64,000 nt of DNA from NCBI GenBank assembly GCA_004154925.1, contig QJNS01000036.1, forward strand, positions 186,001 through 250,000. The letters are read 5' to 3'. Below are positions 45,931 through 57,761 of the stretch, in pieces (the stretch's first letter is position 1; each line of letters opens with the position of its first letter). The translations under genes were made by a program, and so were the position numbers. Under the pieces are notes generated by a model that saw only the letters and a program-made list of their open reading frames with translations, ran no database searches and was not told where the DNA came from. The DNA is from Monosporascus cannonballus (lineage: Eukaryota; Ascomycota; Sordariomycetes; Xylariales).

Positions 45931-47190
45931 GTGCCAGGGGGTAAAGAAGAGGATGTGGCGGGATATAGAATAGTTGCATACAGTCATAATCGAGTGCCCT
46001 CGTCTCTAGTCTACAACTGGAAGAGGCTCCGAAGATCCGATCAGGCCGTTAAAGTTCTGCGAGTTAATGTTTCTCTTAGGAACTCGATGCTGTAAATGGA
46101 AAATTTTCACTAGGGATCTAGGAGAGAGGGTGCTATGGGATTTATTCGTTACGAAAGAATTACCTAGTCTCTTAATATACCGCGTTTGTGGAAAGCAAGG
46201 AACCTTCGAAGCTAATGTGAAAGTCTGTTGCTTTGCTGCTTGGACCCAACAACTTTAAAAGTTTGCCCGTGATCCCTAATTAGACCACCCGGCCCCCCAT
46301 CGGCTATGCGTAGTTCGGCCTTATCACGGCATATCAAAGCCCTGCACAAAATAACTTAGGCCGCCCAGGAGGACTATGGTATGGGAAACGGTGGTATATC
46401 CTGTGGCGTTGTTGACGCGATAAGGTGGAGGGGAAGGCTTCTCTGATCCCAGGGAAGCTGACCACATACTTAGACAATAGCCTCAGTCGTCAATCGCCGG
46501 GATTAGATTTCTGCGATGCATCTCGTTTCCCCGGTCATTTGCATATCAAAAAGCTGATAGTATACACAAGGCGGATCTGTAGAAAGGCGCAGACCACCAA
46601 GTCGACCCTATTTCATTACTTTTCTGCCTCGTCCGCATTTCCATAAACTTATGTTATTTAACGAATCAACTACCAGTTGCTGCCTCTTTCCTTGACTGTC
46701 TCCTTTTCCTGACGAATAGTCTCAGGGTTAGGAGATCCCATGTCTCTTTAAGTGCCTAATGAAAGTACGGGGTGGGGTAATTCTCTACGGGTAGGCTTGC
46801 TAGGCTAGAAATATTACATCATCAAATATTCCTCTTGCTTGACCTCCACAAACGAAAACCTACGCGGAAGTTTTATCTCGCGTTACTTAAGAAAGTACGC
46901 AAGGTGTAAAAGGGGGTATAACGACGGCGCTTCCTGAAAATGCCGAATTCAGAAGCTCTACAGGATACCATCCCAGTCTTCTGTACGGCCCCCCATATCT
47001 TAAGATGTTCGTGAGATCCTTTTGGAAAACAGGTCGTGGGACTGATCGGATATCGAGCAGGTCCTGAACGAGTTCTTCACGCGGAGCTTGGCCGCGCCGG
47101 AGCTCGAGGGTGCTGACTGAATTTGTATGTTCTTTGAGAATAGTCCCCGACCATTCCACCTGGGAGATTGAAACCGTGCTAAGCAAGAGG
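45931..47190. other. Stretch with no supported gene
   Basis: Short frames only. A minus-strand frame of 99 codons (46887-47186) contains EELVQDLLDIRSVPRPVFQKD and has protein-like composition, but no family was recognised and it abuts the plus-strand fragment that follows. Confidence 0.4.
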
Positions 47191-47194
47191 GGGG

Positions 47195-47581
47195 AAATCA
47201 GCTGTACTAGTCGACACTCTTGACGTCGCGGCTCTCACTGAACCTACCAGGGCGCCGGTAGGGCAGCCAACCTCGTACCCTTTCCGCGACTGGAGTGTTG
47301 AGGATGTCGCCAAGTTTGCCAAGGAGCATTTCGATCAGGCTAGGCAAGGTATCGTTCCAGGGCATCTCGTCATCCTCGGCGAACAGACCATGGATGACAG
47401 GACCTGCCTGCTGGTGACGCTGAAGGAAGGTCGCGAGGCCGGAGGCGAGCTGCTAATTGTGAGGGCCGACTTTCAGTCTTCCTTAGTACTCCTTAACGTG
47501 AAGGTCATGGGGGTCGGCGGAGACAGGCATTTTGAGACTGTCGACGCCGATGGAGTGATCAGGCTTGGACGTGCGACATAG
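47195..47581 (+). CDS. Unrecognised protein, 3' part
   Basis: A plus-strand frame is coherent from about 47195 to the TAG at 47579-47581: SAVLVDTLDVAALTEP, then SYPFRDWSVEDVAKFAKEHFD, then GHLVILGEQTMDDRTCLLVT, then ELLIVRADFQSSLVLLNVKV. The hydrophobic beta-strand-like spacing (LVILGEQT, LLIVRADFQSS) and good composition suggest a real coding exon. It has no start codon at its left end; an exon further upstream or truncation is likely. The layout (LVDT at the start, a central LVILGEQT, and a final strand before a short tail) is reminiscent of small DUF6924-type proteins, but this is only a weak impression. Confidence 0.4.
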   Translation, partial: KSAVLVDTLDVAALTEPTRAPVGQPTSYPFRDWSVEDVAKFAKEHFDQARQGIVPGHLVILGEQTMDDRTCLLVTLKEGREAGGELLIVRADFQSSLVLLNVKVMGVGGDRHFETVDADGVIRLGRAT

Positions 47582-50318
47582 ACCCAGATTTTGAGATAGA
47601 CGAGACGGGTCTACGTAGCTAAGAGTATGTAGTCCAAGTGATTGGGATCGAGGGTCCGCGAAGATAATGGAACCATCATATGGGAAGCGCAAGATGTGTG
47701 CTGAATAAGGTACGTCTTAGGTATTGCCAGTGGTGGAAGTCATAAATTATATATTGAATGTGAACTCAGCACTACAAGTTCAGTGGCCGATACCAAAGAG
47801 CGAGCGCAAGGGGCCTCAGAGCAGGGTGTTCAATGGACTCATCGGGATTCTGGAGGGCACTCAGCCCAGTGTCTCCGGGAGTGTATGGATCGTTATGGTT
47901 GCCCATTATGATACTAATTGGTCTATGCCCCAGAGTACCCTGACTCCTATAAATCCATAGGACTGGACAATCTGTAACGTCCCGTCCGATTTGCACAGCT
48001 TTATAAGCAGAAATTCTTACCGATCTTGCAAAAGCTTCTTACCAATAGAGACAGCAAAGGTTCCGAGAGGCAGTATTCGCTCATACGACACTCTTACAAC
48101 CGGAATAGAACTTTATAGGGTTGGTATAATAGCGGCGCAATGGCTATGTCAGGATGTCTGCCGCGAGTCTGGGTCATGGATAGTCCCAGAGGTTTAGACG
48201 TAACCATTTTAGACTCTTACTCTATACCCCCCACCCCTCCCCTTGTAGGGTCGAGGGCTAGAGCCACAGCATCAAACAAACTGATGTCGGCCGAAGGCCC
48301 TGTCGGAAATTTTCAGACCGTCAAGTCGTCAAGGCTGATGTTGGGAGAGGAAGTATAGCTCCGTTGGTGTGCTAGGATTGGGTAAGCTGAACTCGTGACG
48401 ATGATGCGGTCGACTGGCTGGGGAGGCTGCGCGACTTGGACGAAACGTCGTCTGGCTTGATCTCAGGCTGTGTAGCAATTAATTGGATAACTTCGTCGCA
48501 TCTCCCCATGTGGCGGCGAGTTAAAGCTGCCTGAACCATATGCTAATAATCCCCTAGGGTTAGGGTTAGGATTGGCGTTGGCACCAAGACATTTAAATAG
48601 GGGCCCATCTGTTCCTAGTATACCAAACCCAGTGTGTCACTATGCTGACTAGATGAGGATAGGACACGTGGTTTCTTGAAACACATTATTTCACAGCTCG
48701 CCGTTCTCCTACCGCCCTCAATGCATGACACTACGCTGGCATCGAACAAGCGAGTACGCACAAGTCCCCTAATGAAGAATCGATGGGCTTCTAAGTCCAC
48801 ACGAATGTGGGGAGTTCCATTCTGGCTCTGCATACGAGGTCGATTCGTTGTGTAATATCAGGGCGACCAGTAGCAACTCGCTCCCGCTATATCTCGTCAA
48901 ATTCTAACCTCAAAAGATATCTCGGAACACGGCCTCAAAGTCGTTATAGTGGAACCCTTACCAGCATTGTATTGTAGCTTATTTTTCGGTAGCTGTCGTC
49001 TATGCCTCTATCGGTACGGGGAATAGTATATTAATAGCATGCATGCAAGACTAGAAGCCGATGGACTACGCAACGCTATACGCTGTGCGCTGTACGAGGG
49101 ATGAGTTAAAGTGGTCTGATCGGGCACAGAAAATGACTATTCGCCAGACATGCTTATTTTCAACTGTGTTTTAGGGGGCGGTTTTGACACACGAAGCCGC
49201 AAGTTGTTCTCTCGGGGTCTACTGTGTAGGTCTGTCTAGTATGTGAGTTATGCGGGAAGCTGGTGTCGATGGGTCTACAGCCCGGGGCTCCGTGTGCGGC
49301 ACCCCCGGCAGGTTGGAAGCGGACGCCGTTGGGACGGGTACCGGCCTTCGGGTATCCAAGGCGGACTGTTTGGCGACGCTTAACAAGTAGAGGCTCGGAA
49401 TTCTATATATATCTGGCAAAAAAAACTATGTCTGCGCAGCTTTTGCGCGAGGAGGCGAGAAGTTGGTATAGGTGCGTGCATCTTGTTGCTGGCCATATCC
49501 GATGTCTTCGTGCACCTGGCTACCGATTCAATTCGAAGGGCAAGTCCGAAGAACCACGGTGTCGTGCTGTCGGGGCTCTCGAGAGTCGCGCAGGCCTCTG
49601 GTCACGGTGCCGCTTTTCCATTTCAAACCGCTGATGAAACGTCGGGAAAGAACTAGAACAAGCTTGGTGGTACCCACGCTGGGTATCCGGAAAGGCAGGG
49701 GGTAAAAAGTATGGGGTAATTATTTGCAGGTGGATCTGGGCACGAGACAATTACCCATGTCGAATTTATGACGATGGTGGCTTTTTTATTTGATAAGTAA
49801 CCCGGTCCACTACCCCATCGTGCCGATGTTGCTCGCCTTGGCATTCTGAAACAGGGGTTCGTCTCCGGATCGAATACGATGCCCAACCGAAACACTTAAG
49901 ACTCTGATCTGAGTGAGACGGGGAACCTTGTGCTAGCGGGCTGTGCTTGCGTTGCTTCATTGCGACAGCGCCACCATCACCTTAAACAACTCTCCCAACC
50001 AACCGCCCCAGGCTTTCACTTCCTAATCTCTTCCTTCACCATTCCTATCCGTCCATTAATATTGTAAAACCATAAACCGTTGACCTGCCTCATTACCAAA
50101 CGACGGAAGCTTGGCGTCTCTCTAGCGACAAATCGTCTGCCACGCTTGAGGGTGTAGACCATCCTTCTATTGGTTACCTCCGGTTTCCTCGCCAACATCA
50201 ATCAACTCGACGGTCTCGCATCCGCTTGTCGCAAACCACACGACCCCCCATCATCAACCATCCCGTCGCCTCTCAATTCTGAGAGTGCAAGATTGACAAG
50301 ACACATACAGCGGTGGAG
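47582..50318. other. Gene-poor stretch
   Basis: No frame with a recognisable domain. A short interstitial telomere-like run lies at 48555-48570. The end (about 49980-50318) is CT-rich and serves as upstream region of the following gene. Confidence 0.45.
48555..48570 (+). repeat. Short interstitial telomere-like repeat (TTAGGG type)
   Basis: TAGGGTTAGGGTTAGG contains two and a half units of the TTAGGG telomere repeat used by most filamentous fungi, followed by the near-unit ATTGG. Confidence 0.7.
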
Positions 50319-51012
50319 ATGTCCGTAGTCAGCCGCCAGGACGATTACATCTATGACCCCAACTATGTCTACTGGTGGGACACTAGAGTGCGTATTACCT
50401 ATCGGGACCGCATTTACAATATTCTCCATCACCTCCATCCTTCCCCATTCCTCAGAGCCGTCATCTTTCACGAAAACGTGCACACTAAAGTTGCTAATTC
50501 TCATCCAGACCGGGTACGTGGTGAAGTGGGCCCTCTTTCTCGCCTTCGTGACCTTCGTCATGCTGTGGATGATCGTGGGGCGGCGGCTCGCGAAGCGGAA
50601 CGTGCGCGCGGGCCGCAAGCCCCCCTTCGGCACGGCCTGGCTGCTGTCGCGGCACGAGCGGGCCCTCGTCGACCCGCGGTACGCCGTACCTCCCTGGCCC
50701 GGCCACGGACACGGGCCCCCCCATGCCGTCTACGTCCACTACCAGCCGGGCCCCCACGGCCAGCAGCCCCCCGCCGGTGGCGGCTGGTATAACATGCAGG
50801 AGATGCCCCCGCCCCCGCCCGTCTACGATGCCAACAATCGCCCGCCCATGTACGAGGGCGTCGGACCCGCCGCTGCCGCCGCGCCGCCCGCCGCTGGCAC
50901 CAAGGTCGACCCGAATCAGGGCGGTGCGGCTGGCGGCGAGGCGGCTGGCGGAGCAAGGGGCGACGAGTACGCGCCGCCTGCCGGGCCGCCGCCGGGTGCT
51001 GCGCAGAGATGA
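50319..51012 (+). CDS. Single-pass membrane protein with Pro-rich tail and PPxY motifs
   Basis: Exon 1 is 50319-50387 and exon 2 is 50509-51012, joined in phase 0 across a 121-bp intron (GTGCGT...CAG), giving 190 residues. The N-terminus has DPNYVYWWDTRTGY, then one transmembrane helix WALFLAFVTFVMLWMIV (about residues 29-45) and the basic flank GRRLAKRNVRAGRKP. This positive-inside pattern puts the tail in the cytosol. The tail is Pro/Gly/Ala-rich with a WLLSRHERALVDPRYA segment and two PPxY motifs (PPVY and PPMY). The short tyrosine-rich start, single helix and PPxY tail are a familiar arrangement in uncharacterised fungal proteins. PPxY binds WW domains such as those of Rsp5/NEDD4 ligases, so an adaptor role in membrane-protein ubiquitination is a reasonable inference. 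Confidence 0.8.
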
Positions 51013-51456
51013 TGAGCGGGACGACGGTCAGGTTTGGCGGATGAGGCGGTATTGCACGACTACGGGAAGAAGGAAACTGCGACTGGCGTAGCGATTGGGT
51101 TCTTGATGCTAAGACATTTTCGCACAGTGGCTGGTAATTCATGGTTCGATGTTGCGAGCGTTCGGGCGATACAAGCTGGCAGGAAGTTGTTTTGCGACCA
51201 CGTAATAGTGCCAGCCGGACAGAGCACGGGAATATGGAACGGAACGGAACGATATCTTTTCGAGAACAGCCATGAAAGGACTGCTTAGACTAGTGCCTAG
51301 CAAAGCACGTGATGAGGTCTATACCAACCATGACTCCTTGCTTGCGGCTCCTGAATAAACCAAGTTTTCCCCAGACTCCTCGCCTTGGGTATCGATAGAG
51401 TAATGAGCACATGAATATAAAGAGATAAAGCCGTAGGCAGCGCGGATGAAGCTCGT
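51013..51456. other. 3' region between convergent genes
   Basis: Lies between the stop codons of the membrane protein and the low-complexity protein. No gene seen. Confidence 0.6.
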
Positions 51457-52603
51457 TCAATCCAGCTCCATGGCATCGGGATCATTATCATCGCTATTCT
51501 CGAGGGGACTCGCGAAACCAGTATGATTACCAATAAAAGCCGGCGGCGCATCGCTCATAGCATCTGCGGCAGCAGCAGAAGAAGAAGAAGACAACGACGG
51601 AGACGGAGACGGGGACTTAGATGGAGGTGAGGCCGAAGAACCGGCGGCGGCGGCGGCCTCCTCCCGCTCGCTTCCCCGGTGCAGCTTCTCCCGGAGCCGC
51701 TGGCGCGCCTCGACGATGGCCCAGCGCACGCTGTCGCGCTCCTCGGGCACCGTCAGCGACGTCGGCTCGCTGTACAGCACGAGCTGCATGCCGGCGAGCT
51801 CGCCCTCGGGGTTCGCGAGCACGGACGGCGGGATGCGCTTCTGCAGCAGATGTTTTTCGATGTCCGGTAGGAAGACCAGACGTGCCTCGTCCGAGGACTC
51901 GTCCCCATCTGATGATAGCTCATCGTCTAGGTCGTAGATGTACACCTTGTGCTTCGTGTCGTCGAGCTGCATTGTGTCTGTTTCGGGTTCTCGTTGTCTT
52001 TGTCGTTGTCGTCCTGTTGGGGGGTAGGGTTGGGATTGGGATTGGGATTGGGATTGGTTCGGAGATGAAGAATTGTGTATCTGTGGGCTCTCGACGGGCA
52101 CGTAGAGCTTGTTGCCATTTTGTTCTGCCGGCGCATCACGAGTTAGCCTCCTGAATCTCGTGTGACAGGGGGAAGGGACTGGAACGGGAATGCGGCAACC
52201 TACCTAGATTGAGAAGACTGAGCCGCTTGGACAACCTCTCATTGTCCTGCATTTCGGCTTTCCTCTTGCGCGACTTGCGCGAGGTGACGCCTGTCGGGGG
52301 CATATCCTGCTGCTGCCGCCGCTGCTGCTGAATGTCGGACGCCGGCAAGAAAGAAGAAGGGCTGATGCTCGACATGTCATCCCTAATATTAGCGGACTGG
52401 TAGCCGGGATAAGGAGAGGAATTGGCTTCTGATAGCGGCGATAACAACGACCCTGCAGCACCTGCACCTGCGCCTGCTCCTGCACCGGCACCTGCGAAGC
52501 CGCTGACGCTACTAAAAAGAGTGGGGGCTCCGGTTCCGCTACCGCTAGCGGCATGGAATTGAGACTGGAATTGGTGGGAGCTCGGTCCAGCCTGAACCCC
52601 CAT
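51457..52603 (-). CDS. Low-complexity, probably nuclear protein of unknown function
   Basis: Exon 1 is 52204-52603 and exon 2 is 51457-52124, with a 79-bp intron (GTAGGT...CAG) and an in-frame join, giving 355 residues. Residues 1-130 are Ser/Gly/Ala/Gln-rich with a pure GAGAGAGAGAG run and a basic cluster RKSRKRKAEMQ that looks like a nuclear localisation signal. The C-terminal half contains the best-ordered part: KVYIYDLDDELSSDGDESSDEARLVFLPDIEKHLLQKRIP, then VLYSEPTSLTVPEERDSVRWAIVEARQRLREK. It ends with Ser-rich and acidic tracts (DNDPDAMELD). The ordered block reads like a conserved short domain of unknown function. The frame above ATG 52603 stays open and coherent (LDQLTRFEQRIGNLG) to about 52660, so a 5' exon may have been missed. 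Confidence 0.65.
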
Positions 52604-52834
52604 TATTCCCAAGTTCCCAATTCTCTGTTCAAACCGAGTCAATTGATCCAGCGACGACAGTTGAGTCTATTTCGTCAGTTAAAATCCGGCGTAAACCTAA
52701 GTGACTTATAGGGAGGTGAGGCCGCGGGGACTTCTTTTTAGTAGCCTTGCAGCAGTAGCGGGAAGCGCATCCGAAAAAGACTTTTGTACTTATGTCAAGT
52801 AGCAGGTGGCGAAATTTTGTATGGTAAGGGACCG
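52604..52834. promoter_or_regulatory. Shared upstream region of the low-complexity protein and AlaRS genes
   Basis: Divergent genes flank this 231-bp interval, or up to 627 bp if AlaRS starts at 53231. No specific site recognised. Confidence 0.4.
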
Positions 52835-53230
52835 ATGAAATTCCAATGGCCCCGGGGACTGGCCGTTTATAGGCGGCTTGACCCATTCCCCCTAAAGAGG
52901 TCACTATACAATTGTAGAAGTTTCTACAACACCCGCGTCACAAGGAAGCCCACCAGTACCACCAGCGCCACCATAACTACAACCACAACCACAACCACAA
53001 CCACAACAACCACCAGTGCAGATCTGATCACCGCCGCATCTGCACCTGCACCTACACCTCCCACATCAGCACCAGCAGCCCTCGGCATACTTGGGCAAAG
53101 GTCTTCTTTTGCGACTTTTTCGAAAAGTACAAGGATCAGCCTGCGACCACGCTCCTTTCCTTTATTCGTTTCCCCAGCTCGCAGCAGCTTCTTGCGTCGC
53201 CGGTTTTCGGATCGCAACCCCGCCACAGAC
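52835..53230 (+). other. In-frame upstream extension of AlaRS, candidate mitochondrial presequence
   Basis: The frame of the AlaRS first exon stays open for 132 codons upstream of ATG 53231, to ATG 52835 (MKFQWPRGLAVYRR). The product is rich in Arg, Ser and Thr with few acidic residues, and ends with blocks such as SFPLFVSPARSSFLRRRFS, typical of matrix-targeting sequences. In the middle is a Thr run encoded by an ACAACC-type repeat (about 52970-53012). Fungi commonly make cytosolic and mitochondrial AlaRS from one gene with alternative starts (as in yeast ALA1). The presequence may begin at an internal or non-ATG start, or part of this may be untranslated leader. Confidence 0.55.
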
Positions 53231-56200
53231 ATGGCCGCGCCAGAGTGGACGGGCGTCAAGGTCCGCCAGACATTTTTCGATTTCTTCAAGGAGAGAGGCC
53301 ACACCATAGGTACGCATACCTCGCGACGGGGCGCCTCTCAATTTATAGAATTTGCCACGTCGCATATTTCGAGGCCGCTTTATACGATGGAAGTTTTTAA
53401 AATGCTAATTTCTGCCGTCTCGCCCAGTGCCCTCGTCCTCTGTTGTCCCCCATAATGACCCCACCTTGCTCTTCACCAATGCGGGCATGAACCAGTTCAA
53501 GCCTATATTCCTTGGGACAGTTGCTAGCACCGATCCCCTGTCCAAGCTGAAGCGTGCTGTCGATACGCAAAAGGTATGGGAGCTTTTCAGCGGATCGTTT
53601 GGACCAGTCAGGCTAATGTAACTTGCAGTGTATTCGCGCCGGAGGCAAGCACAATGTAGGCGGCCCTGCACATTCACGGACCGGGAGAATGGGCTCACTA
53701 ATTGCCGTCCTAGGACCTCGACGATGTCGGCAAAGACAGCTACCATCATGTACGTGGCCTTGGGGGACCCCGACTAAGCAAGGTGCGAAGCTGACGCCAT
53801 CTGCAGACCTTTTTCGAAATGTTGGGTAACTGGTCGTTTGGTGATTACTTCAAGAAAGAGGCCATTGAGTGGTCGTGGGAGCTTCTTACGAAAGTTTACG
53901 GGCTGGACCCCGCAAGATTATACGTCACTTATTTCGAAGGCAACCCTGACTTCAACCTCGAACCCGACTTGGAGGCAAAAGAGCTATGGAAGTCCGTCGG
54001 CGTGCCGGAGGACCACATTCTGCCGGGAGACATGAAGGACAACTTCTGGGAAATGGGTGATCAAGGCCCTTGCGGTCCCTGCAGCGAGGTGCATTACGAC
54101 AAGGTCGGCGGTCGCAATGCTGCGCATCTGGTCAATGCCGACGACCCTCTCGTAGTCGAGGTCTGGAATAACGTTTTCATGCAATTCGACCGTCAGAAAG
54201 ACAGGTCCCTCAAGCCGCTACCTGCGAAGCACATCGATACCGGTATGGGGTACGAGCGGTTAGTATCGGCTTTACAGAACAAGAGCTCCAACTACGCGAC
54301 CGATATCTTCACCTCTCTGTTCGAGAAGATCCAGGAGGTGACAGGGGCACGACCATATACCGATAAATATGGCAAGGACGACGCGGATGGTATCGACACC
54401 GCCTACCGTGTTGTTGCCGATCATATAAGGCTTCTCACTTTCGCAATCTCGGATGGCGCCGTACCGAACAACGAGGGGCGAGGTTACGTTGTCCGCCGCG
54501 TTCTCCGAAGAGGGTGCCGTTATGCCAGGAAGTACTTCGATGCCGAAATCGGCTCCTTCTTCTCCAAGATCCTGCCTGCGTTAGTGGCGCAAATGGGAGA
54601 GCAGTTCCCCGAGATTATGAAGAAGCAGCAAGATATAAAAGAGATATTGGATGAGGAAGAGGAGGCATTTGCGAGAACATTGGATCGCGGCGAGAAACAG
54701 TTCGAGAGATACGCTGCCAAGGCGGTCAGCAACGGGACCAAGAAGCTATCCGGGGCCGACGTCTGGAGGTTATACGACACTTTCGGTTTCCCGGAAGACC
54801 TGACCAAATTGATGGCCGAGGAGAGAGAGCTGTCGATTGACGAGGACGAGGTTGCCGTTGCCAGGGAGAAGGCCCGAGAGGCTAGCAAAGCCGTCAAGGA
54901 GTCGGTTCAAACATTCGCCAAGCTCAACGTGCACCAGATTTCAGAACTCAAAGAAAGGCTGCAGGTCCCTGTTCCTGACGACGAGCCAAAGTTCTCCAAG
55001 GGCGACACTACTGGGAAGGTGCAATACATCTTTACCGGCACAGAATTTACCAAGTCGACTAAGGATATCCCGCCAAATACGCCGTTCGGACTCCTGCTTG
55101 ACAGGACCAACTTTTACGCTGAGCAGGGTGGCCAGGTTGCGGACACGGGAAAGATCGTCATTGACGATGTTGCCGAGTTCAAGGTCCTTGACGTACAACA
55201 GTATGGGGGATACATCGTCCACAGCGGCTATTTGGAGTACGGCGAATTAAAGGCCGGCGACGAGGTTGTCTGCGAATATGATGAGTTGCGGAGGCAGCCC
55301 ATTCGCAACAACCACACTGGAACACATATCCTCAACCACTCGCTCAGAGAAGTGCTGGGCGATGAGGTTAACCAGAAGGGCTCCCTCGTCGACCAAGATA
55401 AACTGCGCTTCGACTTCTCGCACAAGGCTGCCGTCACCCTTGACGAGCTGAGGAAGATCGAAGACATGTCGAATGCCTATATCCGACAAAACTCACAGAT
55501 TTTCTCAAAGGATGTCGAACTGGAAAAGGCGAGGCAGATCAACGGCGTTCGTGCGGTCTTCGGCGAGACATACCCGGATCCCGTGCGAGTAGTTTCGGTT
55601 GGAATCGATGTTGATATGCTGCTGGAGAATCCCGAAAATCCGGAATGGCGGAAGGTCAGCGTGGAATTCTGTGGAGGCACGCACGTCGACCAGACCGGCA
55701 TCATCAAGGACCTCATCATCGTCGAGGAGAGCGGCATCGCCAAGGGCATCCGCCGGATCGTCGCCTTCACCGGAGACGTGGCGCACCAGGTGCAGCGGGA
55801 CGCCGAGGAGTTCGGCAGGCGCATCGCGGCGATCGAGGCGCTGCCCTTCGGCCCCGAGAAGGAGGTGGCGGTCAAGACGGCGACGCTGGACCTCAACAAC
55901 CTGGTGGCGTCGACGCTGACCAAGGACGACCTCAAGAAGAAGTTCGCCAAGGTGGTCAAGGACGTGGTGGACGAGCAGAAGAAGCGGCAGAAGGCCGAGA
56001 GCAAGACGGCGCTCGACGCTGTCACGGCCCACTTCGCCAGGGACGAGAACAAGGAGGCCAAGTACTTCATCGGCCACCTGCCCATCTCGGCCAACGCCAA
56101 GGCCGTCGCCGACGTCATGAACCACTTCAAGAGCAAGGACAAGGCGAGGTCCGTCTACGTCTTCGGCGGCAGCCTGGCCGAGGGCGCCGTCGTGCACGGC

Positions 56201-56514
56201 GTCTACGTTGGCACGGTAAGTTTATTCCCATGCTTAGATACATGCAACCGCGGAATACGCTACATATACACCCCCCTCCCCGTAATCGAGCAAGTAAACT
56301 GCGATCAAAAGAATGCTGACGAATTTCCCATTGACAGACTCTCGCCTCGCAAGGCGTCACGGCCGAAAAGTGGGCCTCCGCCGTTACCGAGGTCGTCGGC
56401 GGAAAGTCCGGCGGCAAGGAGCCCACGCGGCAGGGCCAGGGCATCAACGCCGATAAGATTGACGAGGCCGTCGCGGTCGCCGAGAGGTGGCTGGCGGAGA
56501 AGCTGAAGATATGA
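53231..56514 (+). CDS. ALA1: Alanyl-tRNA synthetase
   Basis: Six exons were placed: 53231-53309, 53428-53573, 53629-53655, 53714-53749, 53807-56215 and 56338-56514. All joins are in frame and give 957 residues from [15 protein letters not shown], matching the usual eukaryotic length. The class II catalytic core includes [41 protein letters not shown] and [19 protein letters not shown]. The tRNA-recognition region follows, then the editing domain with the zinc-type motif [12 protein letters not shown] (HxxxH, about residue 597) and [10 protein letters not shown] (C-x3-H, about residue 718). The C-terminal oligomerisation domain ends in [11 protein letters not shown]. The enzyme charges tRNA-Ala and clears mischarged Ser/Gly. 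Exons 3 and 4 are only 27 and 36 nt. An in-frame upstream extension may give a mitochondrial form. Confidence 0.96.
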
Positions 56515-57306
56515 TCCGACGGGGGTCTAAGCTAGGTGTTCGTTTAGCTGCTACTCTGGCGAGTTTACGGTGTCGTTGTCGTTGTTGCTGTTGCCGTGGT
56601 CTATCCGTCTAGTGTGGTTAGAGAGATAGATTGGGGCTTGGCGACAGGTATAAGCATGATACGGCAGGCAAGGGAGAGGAGTAAGATGGTGATGTGGGGG
56701 ACAAATTTGTTAATTTATTGTTATCGTACTGCCGTGAGAGGTTTCGCTAGATGCCCACCTACCTATCTACCTAGATACGCAGGTATCCAGCATAGAAAGG
56801 ATACCGATTGCATAAGAAAGGGGTCAACCCAATAGCGTGTATGAACGGGTGATCCGATGTACATATGCGTATATCGCCTCGTCTCAGACGGGGCATGATT
56901 ATATACAACCCTCTGCCGGATCTTTCCTCGTAGAGTATGTACGTATCTGCTTCCTCCGTTTCCCCCGGCCCCGCCCGTATATCATCTACAGCCGACCCAG
57001 ATCCCAGGGGCTCCCGTGATCCAATTCCCCCTAGATTTTTTTTTTCCTATCGCATCTACCCACGCACGCTTTTTCTATATGCCACCATACGGGCAATAAC
57101 TCAACACAGACACACACTCGCCCCTACGTCTCCAAGCGAGCGACGCCTCCAGTCGCGCCTCCGTGCCCGCCGCGCCCCGCGACCATGGGAGGAACCTAAC
57201 CTAGCAACAAACACCACCATCCGTCATGCGCACATGGCCGGCGTCAATGCACGCATTTACTGTTCTGCCCATCAAAGGGAAGGGGGGGGGGGGGGGCCGG
57301 GGGAGG
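56515..57306. other. AlaRS 3' region and sequence before the assembly gap
   Basis: No gene supported. The NDUFAF7-like gene is expected to end either in the gap or here, but its conserved C-terminus was not recognised on this side. Confidence 0.5.
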
Positions 57307-57698
57307 NNNNNNNNNNNNNNNNNNNNNNNNNNNNNNNNNNNNNNNNNNNNNNNNNNNNNNNNNNNNNNNNNNNNNNNNNNNNNNNNNNNNNNNNNNNNNN
57401 NNNNNNNNNNNNNNNNNNNNNNNNNNNNNNNNNNNNNNNNNNNNNNNNNNNNNNNNNNNNNNNNNNNNNNNNNNNNNNNNNNNNNNNNNNNNNNNNNNNN
57501 NNNNNNNNNNNNNNNNNNNNNNNNNNNNNNNNNNNNNNNNNNNNNNNNNNNNNNNNNNNNNNNNNNNNNNNNNNNNNNNNNNNNNNNNNNNNNNNNNNNN
57601 NNNNNNNNNNNNNNNNNNNNNNNNNNNNNNNNNNNNNNNNNNNNNNNNNNNNNNNNNNNNNNNNNNNNNNNNNNNNNNNNNNNNNNNNNNNNNNNNNN
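57307..57698. other. Assembly gap (392 N)
   Basis: Runs of G precede the gap (about 57283-57303) and a run of C follows it (57699-57715), so the gap sits in a region of long homopolymers. It interrupts the NDUFAF7-like gene. Confidence 0.99.
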
Positions 57699-57761
57699 CC
57701 CCCCCCCCCCCCCCCGCGGGGCGCATGGATACGGCAAGGGGCGAATGGGAGAAGGCCTTAC

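Noticed and set aside
52629..52904. 91-codon minus-strand frame as the first exon of the low-complexity protein
   Set aside because: It lies in another reading frame and no plausible splice pair links it to the coherent frame above 52603.
55477..56197. Minus-strand open frames of more than 200 codons opposite AlaRS
   Set aside because: No domain; composition is that of a shadow of the AlaRS coding strand.
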